NCBI GenBank assembly: GCA_020635795.1
Contig: JACJZD010000001.1
Span: 505,001-569,000 of the forward strand
Source: Flavobacteriales bacterium
GTDB taxonomy: Bacteria; Bacteroidota; Bacteroidia; Flavobacteriales_E; Vicingaceae
Length of the DNA stretch: 64,000 nt
Direction of reading: 5' to 3'
The notes beneath the pieces were generated by a model. The model had not been told where the DNA came from. It did no database searches and saw only the letters and a program-made list of their open reading frames with translations. This document shows positions 1 to 7,732 of the stretch, piece by piece. Within the stretch, counting starts at the first letter, position 1; the number at the start of each line of letters is the position of its first letter. The position numbers and the translations under genes are program-made.

Positions 1-429
1 CAAACGGGTAAAGAAGGAGAAACCACAGATGGTATGGATATTTCGCTTATTCGATTAAACTTACGAACTAAAGAACTGCAATGGGCAGGAGCCAACAATC
101 CGCTTTACATCATTAAAAACGATAATTTAGTTGAGATTAAACCCGATAAACAACCCATTGGTTACAATTACAAAATGACCGATTTTACCAACCACGAAGT
201 TGAAACCACCGAAGGAGATTACATTTTTATTTTTACCGATGGCTTTGCCGACCAGTTTGGCGGTCCGAAAGGCAAAAAGTACAAGTATAATACTTTAAAA
301 GAAAAATTGTTAAGCGTTTATACAAAACCTTTGCACGAGCAAAAACAATTGTTTGCGAATGAATTTGAGCAATGGAAAGGGAATCTGCAACAAGTGGATG
401 ATGTGTGTATTATTGGGCTGAGAATATAA
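1..429 (+). CDS. SpoIIE-type (PPM) serine phosphatase, C-terminal part
   Basis: The reading frame is open from the first base, so the gene is cut by the left edge and only the last 142 codons are visible. The fragment has the C-terminal half of a SpoIIE/PP2C-like domain: TDGMDISL at its beginning, GANNPLYII, KQPIGY, the metal-binding stretch IFTDGFADQFGG, and a closing VDDVCIIGLRI. Such domains dephosphorylate serine/threonine on partner-switching regulators and in Bacteroidota usually sit behind sensor or TPR domains, which would lie outside the window. The family assignment is firm; the sensor type and target cannot be seen. Confidence 0.85.
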   Translation, partial: QTGKEGETTDGMDISLIRLNLRTKELQWAGANNPLYIIKNDNLVEIKPDKQPIGYNYKMTDFTNHEVETTEGDYIFIFTDGFADQFGGPKGKKYKYNTLKEKLLSVYTKPLHEQKQLFANEFEQWKGNLQQVDDVCIIGLRI

Positions 430-512
430 TGTTGGAAAAGCATTGTTTATTAGCTTCAAAAATTTTGTATTTTAGCCAAAAATTGAATCGAATAATTTTT
501 AAAATTGAATTG

Positions 513-1025
513 ATGAAAAAAGTTATATTATATCCTACAGTTGTTGTACTATTTGTGACATTAATCTCATTTGTAAGTAAAATAGGTGTAAAACCAAGCG
601 TTTTAGAAATGAGTGGTTATGTGCTTAAAGACGAAAAAAAGATTGAAGGTGCTTTAGTAAAACTTTATCAGAACAATACTATTGTAAACAAAACGCTTAC
701 TAAAAGTAATGCTAGGTTTAAGTTTTTGTTGTTTAGCGATAATGAATACATGATTGAAGTAAGTAAAGAAGGAATGATGGACGAACGTGTTTACATCAAC
801 ACTAAAAATACTGGCGATTTAGACGACAAATACTATTTTGAATTTATTGTTGATTTAATTGATGCTGATAAATATAAAAATGTAGATGCATCAGTGTTGG
901 ACTTTCCCACAGCTATTATTAAATACGATGCTGGTGAAGATGAATACGTACATGATAAAGGATATACCATGCAAGTTCGTAACGACATGAAAAAAATGAA
1001 CGAACAGCTCAACAAAAAGAAATAA
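513..1025 (+). CDS. Carboxypeptidase-regulatory-like domain protein, probably exported
   Basis: A 170-residue protein. I prefer the ATG at 513 because it puts a basic/hydrophobic leader (MKKVILYPTVVVLFVTLISF) at the N-terminus; the frame is open further upstream but that part is low-complexity. Residues ~30-110 (SGYVLKDEKKIEGALVKLYQNN... NARFKFLLFSDNEYMIEVSKEGM) have the pattern of the carboxypeptidase regulatory-like beta-sandwich common in Bacteroidota envelope proteins. The rest is charged, with a lysine-rich tail. No catalytic motif is visible. Function unknown; envelope location is inferred from the leader. Confidence 0.6.
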   Translation: MKKVILYPTVVVLFVTLISFVSKIGVKPSVLEMSGYVLKDEKKIEGALVKLYQNNTIVNKTLTKSNARFKFLLFSDNEYMIEVSKEGMMDERVYINTKNTGDLDDKYYFEFIVDLIDADKYKNVDASVLDFPTAIIKYDAGEDEYVHDKGYTMQVRNDMKKMNEQLNKKK

Positions 1026-1040
1026 AAAAAAAAGAGGAAT

Positions 1041-1076
1041 AAAAAAAGTCCAGCAATTTTGCTGGACTTTTTTTTT
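1041..1076. terminator. Bidirectional intrinsic terminator
   Basis: A 7-bp stem GTCCAGC (1048-1054) / GCTGGAC (1061-1067) is flanked by seven A on the left and nine T on the right, so it reads as a terminator in both directions. It lies between the convergent genes ending at 1025 (+) and 1096 (-). Confidence 0.9.
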
Positions 1077-1095
1077 ACTTATATAAACCTTAAAA

Positions 1096-1287
1096 CTATT
1101 GTTTTTCAACGTTTATTGCAGAAGGACCTTTTTGAGTATCTTCAACATCATAAGTTACTAGATCATCTTCTTTTAAATATGTACTTGTTCCTGATTTGTG
1201 AACAAATAAATCTTTTCCACCATCGTCTGGAACTATGAATCCAAATCCTTTTTGATCATTAAAAAATTTTACTTTACCTGTAGCCAT
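1096..1287 (-). CDS. Cold-shock domain protein (CspA family)
   Basis: A 63-residue single cold-shock domain. The RNA-binding motifs are present: KGFGFI (RNP-1, residues 13-18) and DLFVH (RNP-2, residues 26-30), after the family opening ATGKVKFFN. Members bind single-stranded RNA/DNA and act as RNA chaperones in the cytoplasm. The gene is transcribed divergently from the gene at 1461; the 173-base spacer would give it a leader, and long leaders are typical of cold-shock mRNAs, but I cannot define a structure. Length is slightly below the usual 65-70 residues. Whether it is cold-induced cannot be told. Confidence 0.93.
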   Translation of the reverse strand: MATGKVKFFNDQKGFGFIVPDDGGKDLFVHKSGTSTYLKEDDLVTYDVEDTQKGPSAINVEKQ

Positions 1288-1420
1288 TGTTATTTATTGT
1301 TTATTAATATTATGGTAAATGTAACATTTATAATTGGTTAATCACTTAATTTTCTAATTATTATCCCTTTTCATTAAAATCAAGTTGTAATTTTTATCGG
1401 TTTCGTTCATTATATCTTAC

Positions 1421-1428
1421 TAACTTTG
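1421..1428 (+). promoter_or_regulatory. Putative -7 box (TAACTTTG) for the DEAD-like gene
   Basis: TAACTTTG matches the Bacteroidota -7 consensus TAnnTTTG and sits 32 bases before the ATG at 1461. No convincing -33 TTTG is seen at 19-21 bases upstream, so this is a weak prediction. Confidence 0.45.
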
Positions 1429-1460
1429 GCAAATAACGTATTCAAATTATACAACTAAAA

Positions 1461-2075
1461 ATGCCTTTTAAAAAGCTATTGCCCATCCTTCAAGAAAACA
1501 TTGCCCAATTGGGTTTTACTGATGCTACACCTTTCCAGAAACTAATCATTCCAAAAATTAAAGGCGGAACTAATTTGTTTTGTATTGCACCAAAAGGAAG
1601 TGGAAAATCTACCGCATTGGCATTGGTAGTTATTCAACGACTAAATGGAACCATGCTCGACGATGTTCCTAGGGCGTTGATTTATGTGAAAGATAGGCAA
1701 GCAGCTCTTGAGTTAGAAGCGGTGTTTAAAACGTTTTTAAAAGATACTGATTTAAGAATTTATTCGGCTTACGAAGAACCAAAAATTAGTAACCAGCGCG
1801 ACGATATTTATGCCGGAATGGACATTGTAATAGCTACTCCAAAGCGTTTAAGCAAGTTGTATTACATGAATGGAATAAATTTGGGCAGGTTACAACTTTT
1901 GATTGTTGAAGATGCAGAGTTTATTTTTGATAATAGCGGACACACTGATGTAGATAGAATTACAGAGAGTTTAAATAAATGTCAGTATTTGGTGTTTAAC
2001 GACAAGTTTTCCGACCGAATGGAACGATTACAGGGCTTGTTTATGGAAAATGCCCAGATTATTGAGATGAAATAG
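1461..2075 (+). CDS. Stand-alone DEAD-like RecA domain protein
   Basis: A 204-residue protein resembling only the N-terminal RecA-like domain of DEAD-box RNA helicases. Visible: a Q-motif-like TPFQ (Gln26), Walker A APKGSGKST (residues 43-51), an ATPKRL stretch like motif Ib, and VEDAE (149-153) where helicases have DEAD. The SAT motif and the whole second RecA domain (motifs IV-VI) are absent, and the following frame encodes an unrelated short protein, so this is not a frameshifted helicase within the window. ATP binding is plausible; unwinding alone is not. It may be a regulator or a partner of a helicase. The stop codon is directly followed by the next ATG, suggesting coupling. Confidence 0.7.
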   Translation: MPFKKLLPILQENIAQLGFTDATPFQKLIIPKIKGGTNLFCIAPKGSGKSTALALVVIQRLNGTMLDDVPRALIYVKDRQAALELEAVFKTFLKDTDLRIYSAYEEPKISNQRDDIYAGMDIVIATPKRLSKLYYMNGINLGRLQLLIVEDAEFIFDNSGHTDVDRITESLNKCQYLVFNDKFSDRMERLQGLFMENAQIIEMK

Positions 2076-2261
2076 ATGTATCCTTATCACAATAAAATAA
2101 AACAACGTATTAAACAAAAAGAGTTGGTGCGTTACGAATACGTGGAGAAGTATAAAAACATATCGCCATGTTTAGTATTGTATTTTAACACCGAACCTAA
2201 AATACGTCCCATACGAGAACACCGATTTAAAGAATACGAAGAGTTGTTTAAAACGTTGTAA
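2076..2261 (+). CDS. Small conserved-looking basic protein, unknown function
   Basis: A 61-residue protein beginning at the ATG immediately after the TAG of the DEAD-like gene, so the two are very probably co-translated. It starts MYPYHNKIKQRIKQKELV and ends with a positively charged IRPIREHRFKEYEELF segment. The net charge is basic, there is no signal peptide or membrane segment, and I recognise no catalytic motif. From memory, short proteins of this form occur in other Bacteroidota, but I cannot confirm this here. The tight linkage to a RecA-like domain suggests, as inference only, a role with nucleic acid. Confidence 0.6.
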   Translation: MYPYHNKIKQRIKQKELVRYEYVEKYKNISPCLVLYFNTEPKIRPIREHRFKEYEELFKTL

Positions 2262-2267
2262 CATCAA

Positions 2268-2792
2268 TTACCAATCGTCTTTCTTTTTGCTTGCAATTTC
2301 AAACAAATCGCTAAAAGTAATGTTGTAAATGGAGTTTGGTTTTTTCAAAAAACCAGGACGATATTCCGTATTTTCTTTGGTTAAAAAATTATATTCAAAG
2401 GTTTGTTCCTCGCCTTTTTTAAGAATTTCGCCATCGCCAACCAATATGATGTTGCTAAAAATAACACGGTATTTTTTATCTTTTAATTCAATGCGTACCA
2501 AGCCTTTAAAAGCGGTTTTGTTAACTATAGCAGGTACACCGGCAACTCCAGTTTTGGTTTCATCAACATGCTGAGCTTTTAATTTGCAAAACAAAGTGTC
2601 AGCAACAGTTTCGGTGCTCCAAAACAAGCCAGACTCCTTAAAATAGTTAATTACGTCTTGTTTGCTTTTAGTGGTTTCATACACTTTTTTCCAGCTTAAG
2701 GCATTTTCTGCCAAATAAAAGTTTTCATTTTCCGATTGTGCTTGAATTGAAATAGAAGTTATGAGTGAAAAGGCAATAAGTAAGTATTTCAT
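2268..2792 (-). CDS. Exported protein, DUF4468-like
   Basis: A 174-residue protein starting at the ATG at 2792, which gives a clean signal peptide (MKYLLIAFSLITSISIQAQS); the frame is open six codons further upstream. The mature part (ENALSWKKVYETTKSKQDVINYF... FKGLVRIELKDKKYRVIFSNIILVGDG) looks like the DUF4468/TBP-like-fold proteins that Bacteroidota export to the periplasm. No enzyme motif is visible. It converges on the preceding plus-strand pair with only six bases between stops and no obvious terminator. The family label is tentative; the signal peptide is clear. Confidence 0.6.
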   Translation of the reverse strand: MKYLLIAFSLITSISIQAQSENENFYLAENALSWKKVYETTKSKQDVINYFKESGLFWSTETVADTLFCKLKAQHVDETKTGVAGVPAIVNKTAFKGLVRIELKDKKYRVIFSNIILVGDGEILKKGEEQTFEYNFLTKENTEYRPGFLKKPNSIYNITFSDLFEIASKKKDDW

Positions 2793-2966
2793 AATGTTGG
2801 TTTTTAACAAAAATAATAAAATTAACCCTGCAAGTGCTTTGATAAACTGAAAAAATTGCAGTTTTGATTAACAATTTTTAACAAAAAATCGGACAAAATT
2901 TCAAGTGTTTTTCTATGGTATTTTGTTTGATGTAATGGAGTTAAGTTGAACCAAAATCGATTAGTT

Positions 2967-3230
2967 ATGAAAAGAATTTTTAAACCAGGAGACAGGGTGC
3001 AACTAAGAGGTGGAGGCCCTGTAATGATAGTACAAAGGTATGCAAAGGACTACAATGTATGGCTAGGATGGTATGAGAGTGATGTGATAGTAGAATGTAC
3101 ATGGTTAGATGGAAAAAGATACCATAGAGAAAAATATCATCAAAATTTTTTGGTGAAATTACCATCAAGAGATATTTTTTATCACAATAAAAAAGGTGTT
3201 AGTCAAAGGAAGGAATTAAAAAGACAATAA
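2967..3230 (+). CDS. YodC-like (DUF2158) small protein
   Basis: An 87-residue protein; the ATG at 2967 is chosen over a TTG seven codons upstream. It has the DUF2158 pattern: FKPGDRVQLRGGGPVMIVQRY at the N-terminus, a central CTWLDGKRYHREKYHQNFLVKL, and a basic tail. The domain is a small beta-barrel of unknown function. A 37-residue basic extension (HNKKGVSQRKELKRQ at the end) goes beyond the usual ~60-75 residues. No neighbour gives a functional hint. Confidence 0.6.
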   Translation: MKRIFKPGDRVQLRGGGPVMIVQRYAKDYNVWLGWYESDVIVECTWLDGKRYHREKYHQNFLVKLPSRDIFYHNKKGVSQRKELKRQ

Positions 3231-3329
3231 TTGTAGTATGACTTATAAAAATGAAAAAGTAAGCTTATTAGAAAATTATGCTAACTTTAATGTAGCATTA
3301 TGAATTCTGTCTTTTTTATTAAAACAGGT

Positions 3330-4517
3330 ATGAAAAAAGTTTTACTTTTTATTGTCTACATTTTTTTGTTTGTTTTAAACAGTAAAACACAGGTTAATTT
3401 AGTGCCCAATCCAAGTTTTGAGCAATTATCGCAATGCCCGACATTTCTTTCTCAATTGGAATATGCGACACCTTGGTTTCAACCCTATACTGACAGTAAT
3501 GGTGTACAACAATCGAGTACAGACCTTTTTTCTTCATGTTGTGCTGGATTTTGTGGATTAATTAATAGTAGTGGAACTCAACTCCCAAGAACGGGGAATA
3601 CTTATGCTGGTGCATATTATTATATTAATATTGGTACAGCACGTGAATTTATAGAAGTTAAATTAAATAATTCCTTATCGGTTAATAAATCATATTGTGT
3701 GAATTTTTATGTTAATTTACGAGATAAAAGTAGATATGCGACTAGTAATTTTGGTGTTTATTTTTCTGAAGATAGTTGTCTTGCCCCTCTTCCTCCTAAT
3801 CTTATTCCTTATATTCCTCAAATAGAAAATCCTTATAATAATGTTATAACAGATAAGATTAACTGGGTTCCTATTGAGTTGGAATATCTCGCACAAGGAG
3901 GAGAAAATTTTATTACTATAGGAGGATTTAAACCAGATAGTTTATCAAATGTTATAATTGTCGATAATTCATCACAATTACTTGCCTACTACTACATCGA
4001 CGATGTAAGTGTAATAGATATTAGTACACCAGCTTATGCAGGAGTTGATACTAACATAGCTTTGGGCGATAGCGTATTTATTGGTAGGCAACCTGAAATT
4101 GGCTTAAACGATGATTGTGTTTGGTATGTAAACGGTAACCCCATTGATACCGTTGCAGGGTTGTGGGTTCAACCAGATAGCACCACCACCTATATTTTAG
4201 AACAAACCATTTGTGGTTATATTACTTATGATACGGTAACGGTAACTGTTTTACCAACAGGGATAGATTCATATTCAAATAAAAATGCCCAATTTGAGGT
4301 GTTCCCTAATCCAGCCAATAATACTTTTACAATCAAATCTCAGGAATCTATAATAGCTGTTTTTAAGTTGATAGATTTAACGGGTAAAGAGATTTTAAAA
4401 CAAAATATTACTACAAATATTACCCAAATTGATATTCAAGCCTTACCCAAAGGTATTTACTTTTATCAGATCACTAATAAAAAAGAGCAGTACTCGGGTA
4501 AGTTGGTGGTTCAATAA
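3330..4517 (+). CDS. T9SS substrate with type A sorting domain
   Basis: A 395-residue secreted protein. The ATG at 3330 gives the signal peptide (MKKVLLFIVYIFLFVLNSKTQ). The middle (NLVPNPSFEQLSQCP... REFIEVKLNNSLSVNKSYCVNFYVNL... YYIDDVSVID) is a carbohydrate-binding-like beta-sandwich common in Bacteroidota secreted proteins. The last ~85 residues form a Por-type C-terminal domain: FEVFPNPANNTFTIKS, then LIDLTGKEILKQ, then LPKGIYFYQI. This is the signal for passage through the type IX secretion system and surface attachment or release. The ligand is unknown. Confidence 0.85.
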   Translation: MKKVLLFIVYIFLFVLNSKTQVNLVPNPSFEQLSQCPTFLSQLEYATPWFQPYTDSNGVQQSSTDLFSSCCAGFCGLINSSGTQLPRTGNTYAGAYYYINIGTAREFIEVKLNNSLSVNKSYCVNFYVNLRDKSRYATSNFGVYFSEDSCLAPLPPNLIPYIPQIENPYNNVITDKINWVPIELEYLAQGGENFITIGGFKPDSLSNVIIVDNSSQLLAYYYIDDVSVIDISTPAYAGVDTNIALGDSVFIGRQPEIGLNDDCVWYVNGNPIDTVAGLWVQPDSTTTYILEQTICGYITYDTVTVTVLPTGIDSYSNKNAQFEVFPNPANNTFTIKSQESIIAVFKLIDLTGKEILKQNITTNITQIDIQALPKGIYFYQITNKKEQYSGKLVVQ

Positions 4518-4543
4518 ATATTCAGTCAAATTTTTAAATGAAA

Positions 4544-4571
4544 AATCCCGAACATTAAAACATTCGGGATT
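4544..4571. terminator. Hairpin after the T9SS substrate gene
   Basis: A perfect 9-bp inverted repeat, AATCCCGAA (4544-4552) and TTCGGGATT (4563-4571), with a 10-base loop lies 26 bases after the stop. The T-tract downstream is poor, so terminator strength is uncertain. Confidence 0.6.
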
Positions 4572-4616
4572 AAACTTTAAATGTGATAGGTGGAAGCCCA
4601 TTCACAAGTTTTTTCG

Positions 4617-4648
4617 ATAAAAAAAGCCCCAACGGACTGTTGAGGCTT
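4617..4648 (-). terminator. Intrinsic terminator of the tRNA pair
   Basis: On the minus strand, AAGCCTCAAC (4648-4639) pairs with GTTGGGGCTT (4633-4624), with one G-U pair, followed by a U-run from the A-tract at 4617-4625. It directly follows tRNA-Leu. Confidence 0.85.
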
Positions 4649-4651
4649 GAG

Positions 4652-4735
4652 TACTCGGAGCGGGACTTGAACCCGCACGTCCTTACGAACACAGGATTTT
4701 AAGTCCGGCGTGTCTACCAATTCCACCATCCGAGC
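4652..4735 (-). tRNA. tRNA-Leu (anticodon TAA)
   Basis: An 84-base class II tRNA with a long variable arm. The anticodon loop reads CTTAAAA (anticodon TAA), and the T arm contains GGTTCAAGTCC. The acceptor GCTCGGA pairs with TCCGAGT, the first pair being G-T; the discriminator is A. CCA is not encoded. It is the second gene of a unit with tRNA-Gly. Confidence 0.95.
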
Positions 4736-4760
4736 ATCGTCTTTTTTAAAAAAGAAGAAG

Positions 4761-4833
4761 AGCGAGAGACGGGGTTCGAACCCGCGACCTCGACCTTGGC
4801 AAGGTCGCGCTCTACCAGCTGAGCTACTCTCGC
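4761..4833 (-). tRNA. tRNA-Gly (anticodon GCC)
   Basis: A 73-base cloverleaf: acceptor GCGAGAG/CTCTCGC, anticodon loop TTGCCAA (anticodon GCC), T arm GGTTCGAACCC. The discriminator is T, as usual for bacterial tRNA-Gly. CCA is not encoded. It lies 25 bases upstream of tRNA-Leu in the same transcript. Confidence 0.96.
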
Positions 4834-4912
4834 TTAAAAATCTTTATTAAGCTTCGTCGAAAAAATTCGACACAATTTAGTTAAGAACATTCCTTGTTTT
4901 AAAAGGAGTGTG

Positions 4913-4943
4913 CAAAAGTATATATTTTTTTAATTCTGCAAAA
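4913..4943 (-). promoter_or_regulatory. Promoter of the tRNA-Gly/tRNA-Leu unit
   Basis: On the minus strand a TTTTG (4943-4939) is followed 18 bases later by TACTTTTG (4920-4913), a good match to the Bacteroidota -33/-7 pair. The predicted RNA start near 4906 gives a leader of about 70 bases before tRNA-Gly. Confidence 0.75.
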
Positions 4944-5011
4944 TTTTTTTGAATTTTTTACTCGAGTTTTTTCGAGCATAAAACGTTGTTTGCTGTTAAA
5001 CTGATGGTTAG

Positions 5012-5617
5012 CTATTTAATCAGGTGGGTTAACTCTGCAATTCGTTGTTGCAAGTGCCTTTGTTTTACTGGTTCAAGTATGGTTTTACCATAATTGGTTT
5101 GATAAACGTGTCGTTTCAAAAATGGTATTTCAATTTTAAGCCATTCTACATCATCAATTTTTTTATTGCGTAAAAAACCCAATTCTTGTTGTAATAATGC
5201 TGAGTTGTTAAAGTGTTTTTCGGTTCCGAGGTTATATAAGTCGGCATCTACCAAGGTTTTTTCGAGTAACGTATTTGCTGGGGCATCCAATTTTGTAGCT
5301 AAAATACAGCTGGTAACTGTAATTATTATTTCAGTATTAAAATGTTGTTTTCTTAAAAAACCAGCAGCATAATCGGCAGAATATAGCTCGTGGTTATGCA
5401 TGTTTTCTAGGTAGCCAATATCATGGAACCAAGCAGCAATTTGTAGTGTTTTAAATTCCGATTCGGTAATGTTTAAGTTGGTACTTAGTGTTTTTACAGC
5501 TTCTACCACATCATAGGTATGGTTTATGTTGTGGTAAAGCAAATGCACCGACGATTTATCAAAAACATCGTTTACATGATCCTCAATAATATTTAATATG
5601 TCCGATTTTATAAGCAT
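5012..5617 (-). CDS. HD-domain metal-dependent hydrolase
   Basis: A 201-residue cytoplasmic protein with the HD phosphohydrolase signature: His33, the WFHDIGY motif (His65-Asp66), and a distal Asp in LVDADLYNLG. The helical pattern and length fit the small predicted metal-dependent HD hydrolases, which cleave phosphomonoesters or phosphodiesters, often nucleotides. The substrate cannot be inferred. It starts at ATG 5617, 26 bases after the prmC stop on the same strand, so it may be co-transcribed with prmC. Confidence 0.82.
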   Translation of the reverse strand: MLIKSDILNIIEDHVNDVFDKSSVHLLYHNINHTYDVVEAVKTLSTNLNITESEFKTLQIAAWFHDIGYLENMHNHELYSADYAAGFLRKQHFNTEIIITVTSCILATKLDAPANTLLEKTLVDADLYNLGTEKHFNNSALLQQELGFLRNKKIDDVEWLKIEIPFLKRHVYQTNYGKTILEPVKQRHLQQRIAELTHLIK

Positions 5618-5643
5618 TAACTAACATTTGTAGTGTAATAAAT

Positions 5644-6513
5644 TTAAGAAGAAAAATCCATTAAACATTTCACTATTCTATCTTTTTCGTTAATGTCTTT
5701 TACAATTACTACTTCTTTAAACCCTATTAATTCAAACAATGCTTTCACTTTATCCCCCAATTTTTCATGTATTTCTACATATAACTTGCCATGGTTGGTT
5801 AAATGCTTTTTAGCAAATTCAGCAATGGCTTTATAAAAAATAAGTGGATTGTTATCTTCAACAAACAAGGCTAAATGGGGCTCGAAATCGGTAACATTTT
5901 TATCCATTTCGTTCATATCCTTTAGCGGTATATAAGGTGGGTTGCTAACAATTAAGTCGTAGTTAGTTTTTAATTGTTTAGTGGTAAGAATATCAATTTC
6001 TTGAAAATGAATGGCTACATCATTTAAAAGGGCATTATTTTTTGCTGTTTCTAATGCTTGTATAGAAACATCAAAAGCACTAACAGAAGCATTCGGTCTG
6101 TTTTTTTTAAACGCAATTGCTATACAACCCGAACCAGTTCCAATGTCTAAAATAGATGCATTTTCGTTGTTGTTTTCATCTAAAATGAGCTGAACCAACT
6201 CTTCAGTTTCTGGTCGTGGAATTAATGTGTGTTCGTTTACTTTAAAAGGTAAGCCATAAAATTCCCACTCGCCCAAAATATAAGCTAAGGGTTTGTGTTT
6301 TTTTAAATCTTTTACGATGTAAATTATTTTTAATAATTCCGACTCAGAAAAAAGCCTGTTTGAACCCAATAAAACATCCTTTTTACGAATTTCAAATGTT
6401 TTGTCCAATACAATATACAGCATACTGTTTATTTCCTGTTCAGGGAAATAATCGATTAATTCAGTTTTAAAAAAACGAATTACTGCTTGTAAAGTATTGT
6501 CAGAAATTTTCAC
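5644..6513 (-). CDS. prmC: Release factor glutamine methyltransferase PrmC
   Basis: A 289-residue enzyme that N5-methylates the glutamine of the GGQ motif in release factors RF1 and RF2 using S-adenosylmethionine. Visible: an N-terminal helical domain, IPRPETE (98-104), the SAM-binding DIGTGSG (123-129) and the substrate-binding NPPY (191-194), all hallmarks of PrmC/HemK. The start is GTG at 6513 (GTG AAA ATT); no ATG gives the complete N-terminal domain. Length is standard. It precedes the HD-domain gene on the same strand and is divergent from the TPR gene. Confidence 0.95.
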   Translation of the reverse strand: MKISDNTLQAVIRFFKTELIDYFPEQEINSMLYIVLDKTFEIRKKDVLLGSNRLFSESELLKIIYIVKDLKKHKPLAYILGEWEFYGLPFKVNEHTLIPRPETEELVQLILDENNNENASILDIGTGSGCIAIAFKKNRPNASVSAFDVSIQALETAKNNALLNDVAIHFQEIDILTTKQLKTNYDLIVSNPPYIPLKDMNEMDKNVTDFEPHLALFVEDNNPLIFYKAIAEFAKKHLTNHGKLYVEIHEKLGDKVKALFELIGFKEVVIVKDINEKDRIVKCLMDFSS

Positions 6514-6643
6514 GTTTAGACTAAAAGGTCAAGATTACAAATTAAACACTTAATTTTTTGTTATTAACAATTCAAAATCTATTGGTCAGATTTTTGATTG
6601 AGAAAAACATAATTGTTAAATTGGCTCTTTTAAAAGTAAAACT

Positions 6644-7705
6644 ATGAAGTATTTAAAAATTGTGGTTGTTGGGTTCTTGCTATTTTTTGCAAATCAACAA
6701 TCGTTTGCCCAAGATGTAGTTGTTGGTGATGAATCGGCAATTAATGTTGCAAAAGCTGAAGAATTTTACAACAGCGGTATTGAAAAGTTTAATGCTAAAG
6801 ATTTGAGCGGTGCTATTGCCGATTTTGACGAAGCCATTGCATTAGTGCCAACTTTCGAAAAAGCACTGTTTAACAGAGGTTCTGTAAAGTTTCAAATTAA
6901 AGATTATGCAGGTGCAATTCTTGATTTAAATACCGTTATTCAAATTAATCCAGCTTATGTTGGCTCTTACTTTTTAAAAGCAAGGTCTCATTATGAAAGA
7001 AATGAAAAAGAGCAAGCCTTAGAAAATTTTACCAAAGAAATTGAAATTGACAATACCAACGCTGAAGCTTATTATTATCGAGGAGGTTTGTATTTTCTAC
7101 ATGAAAAATACACCGAAGCAATAAGCGATTACGATAACGCGATTAAAAATAAACCAACTTACGCATACGCATTTAACGATAGGGGAAGTGCAAAACGACA
7201 AACCAATGATATTACTGGTGCAATTCAAGATTATAAAAAAGCAGTAACCATTGATAGTAAATTGTACTTTGCTTACAATAACTTAGGAAGTGCATTGCGT
7301 ATAAATAAACAGTACGACGAAGCAATTAAAAATTACACCAAAGCAATTGAGCTGAAGAATGATTATTATATTGCTTATAACAATAGAGGCTATGCAAAAC
7401 ACGAAAAAGGCGATTACAAAGCAGCCATTGAGGATTTTAATGATGCTATTCGATTAAAAGCCAGTTATGCTCAGGCATACAACAATAGAGCCGCTTCTAA
7501 ATATAAACTAGAAGATTTTAAAGGTACTGTTGAAGATTGTAACAAAGCCATTTTATTGCAAGACGATTTTGGTCCAGCTTACTTAAACAGAGGAATAGCT
7601 AATGAAATGTTGCGTAAAGAAGACCAAGCATGTGAAGATTGGAATAAAGCTGCCTCGTTAGGCTTAAAAAATGGAAAAACTTTTTCGCAAGAAAGTTGTA
7701 ATTAA
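6644..7705 (+). CDS. Exported TPR-repeat protein
   Basis: A 353-residue protein with a signal peptide (MKYLKIVVVGFLLFFANQQSFAQ) followed by about eight tandem tetratricopeptide repeats from residue ~38 to ~345. Typical units are YNSGIEKFNAKDLSGAIADF, YNNRGYAKHEKGDYKAAIED and YLNRGIANEMLRKEDQACED. TPRs are protein-binding scaffolds. It lies 27 bases upstream of the PorE-like gene in the same direction, so a periplasmic scaffold role near T9SS or peptidoglycan is a reasonable inference, not shown. The final repeat, with its Cys and ...DWNKAASLGL, is a common terminal TPR variant. Confidence 0.85.
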   Translation: MKYLKIVVVGFLLFFANQQSFAQDVVVGDESAINVAKAEEFYNSGIEKFNAKDLSGAIADFDEAIALVPTFEKALFNRGSVKFQIKDYAGAILDLNTVIQINPAYVGSYFLKARSHYERNEKEQALENFTKEIEIDNTNAEAYYYRGGLYFLHEKYTEAISDYDNAIKNKPTYAYAFNDRGSAKRQTNDITGAIQDYKKAVTIDSKLYFAYNNLGSALRINKQYDEAIKNYTKAIELKNDYYIAYNNRGYAKHEKGDYKAAIEDFNDAIRLKASYAQAYNNRAASKYKLEDFKGTVEDCNKAILLQDDFGPAYLNRGIANEMLRKEDQACEDWNKAASLGLKNGKTFSQESCN

Positions 7706-7732
7706 TAACCACCACCTTTTAATTAAGAACTC

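Noticed and set aside
1461..2261. DEAD-like gene plus the next small ORF as one frameshifted helicase
   Set aside because: The second frame has no helicase motifs IV-VI, is too short, and begins with its own ATG right after the stop.
4429..4620. A 63-residue frame running from the T9SS gene into the tRNA terminator
   Set aside because: It overlaps the sorting-domain coding sequence and a hairpin, and its product resembles no protein family.
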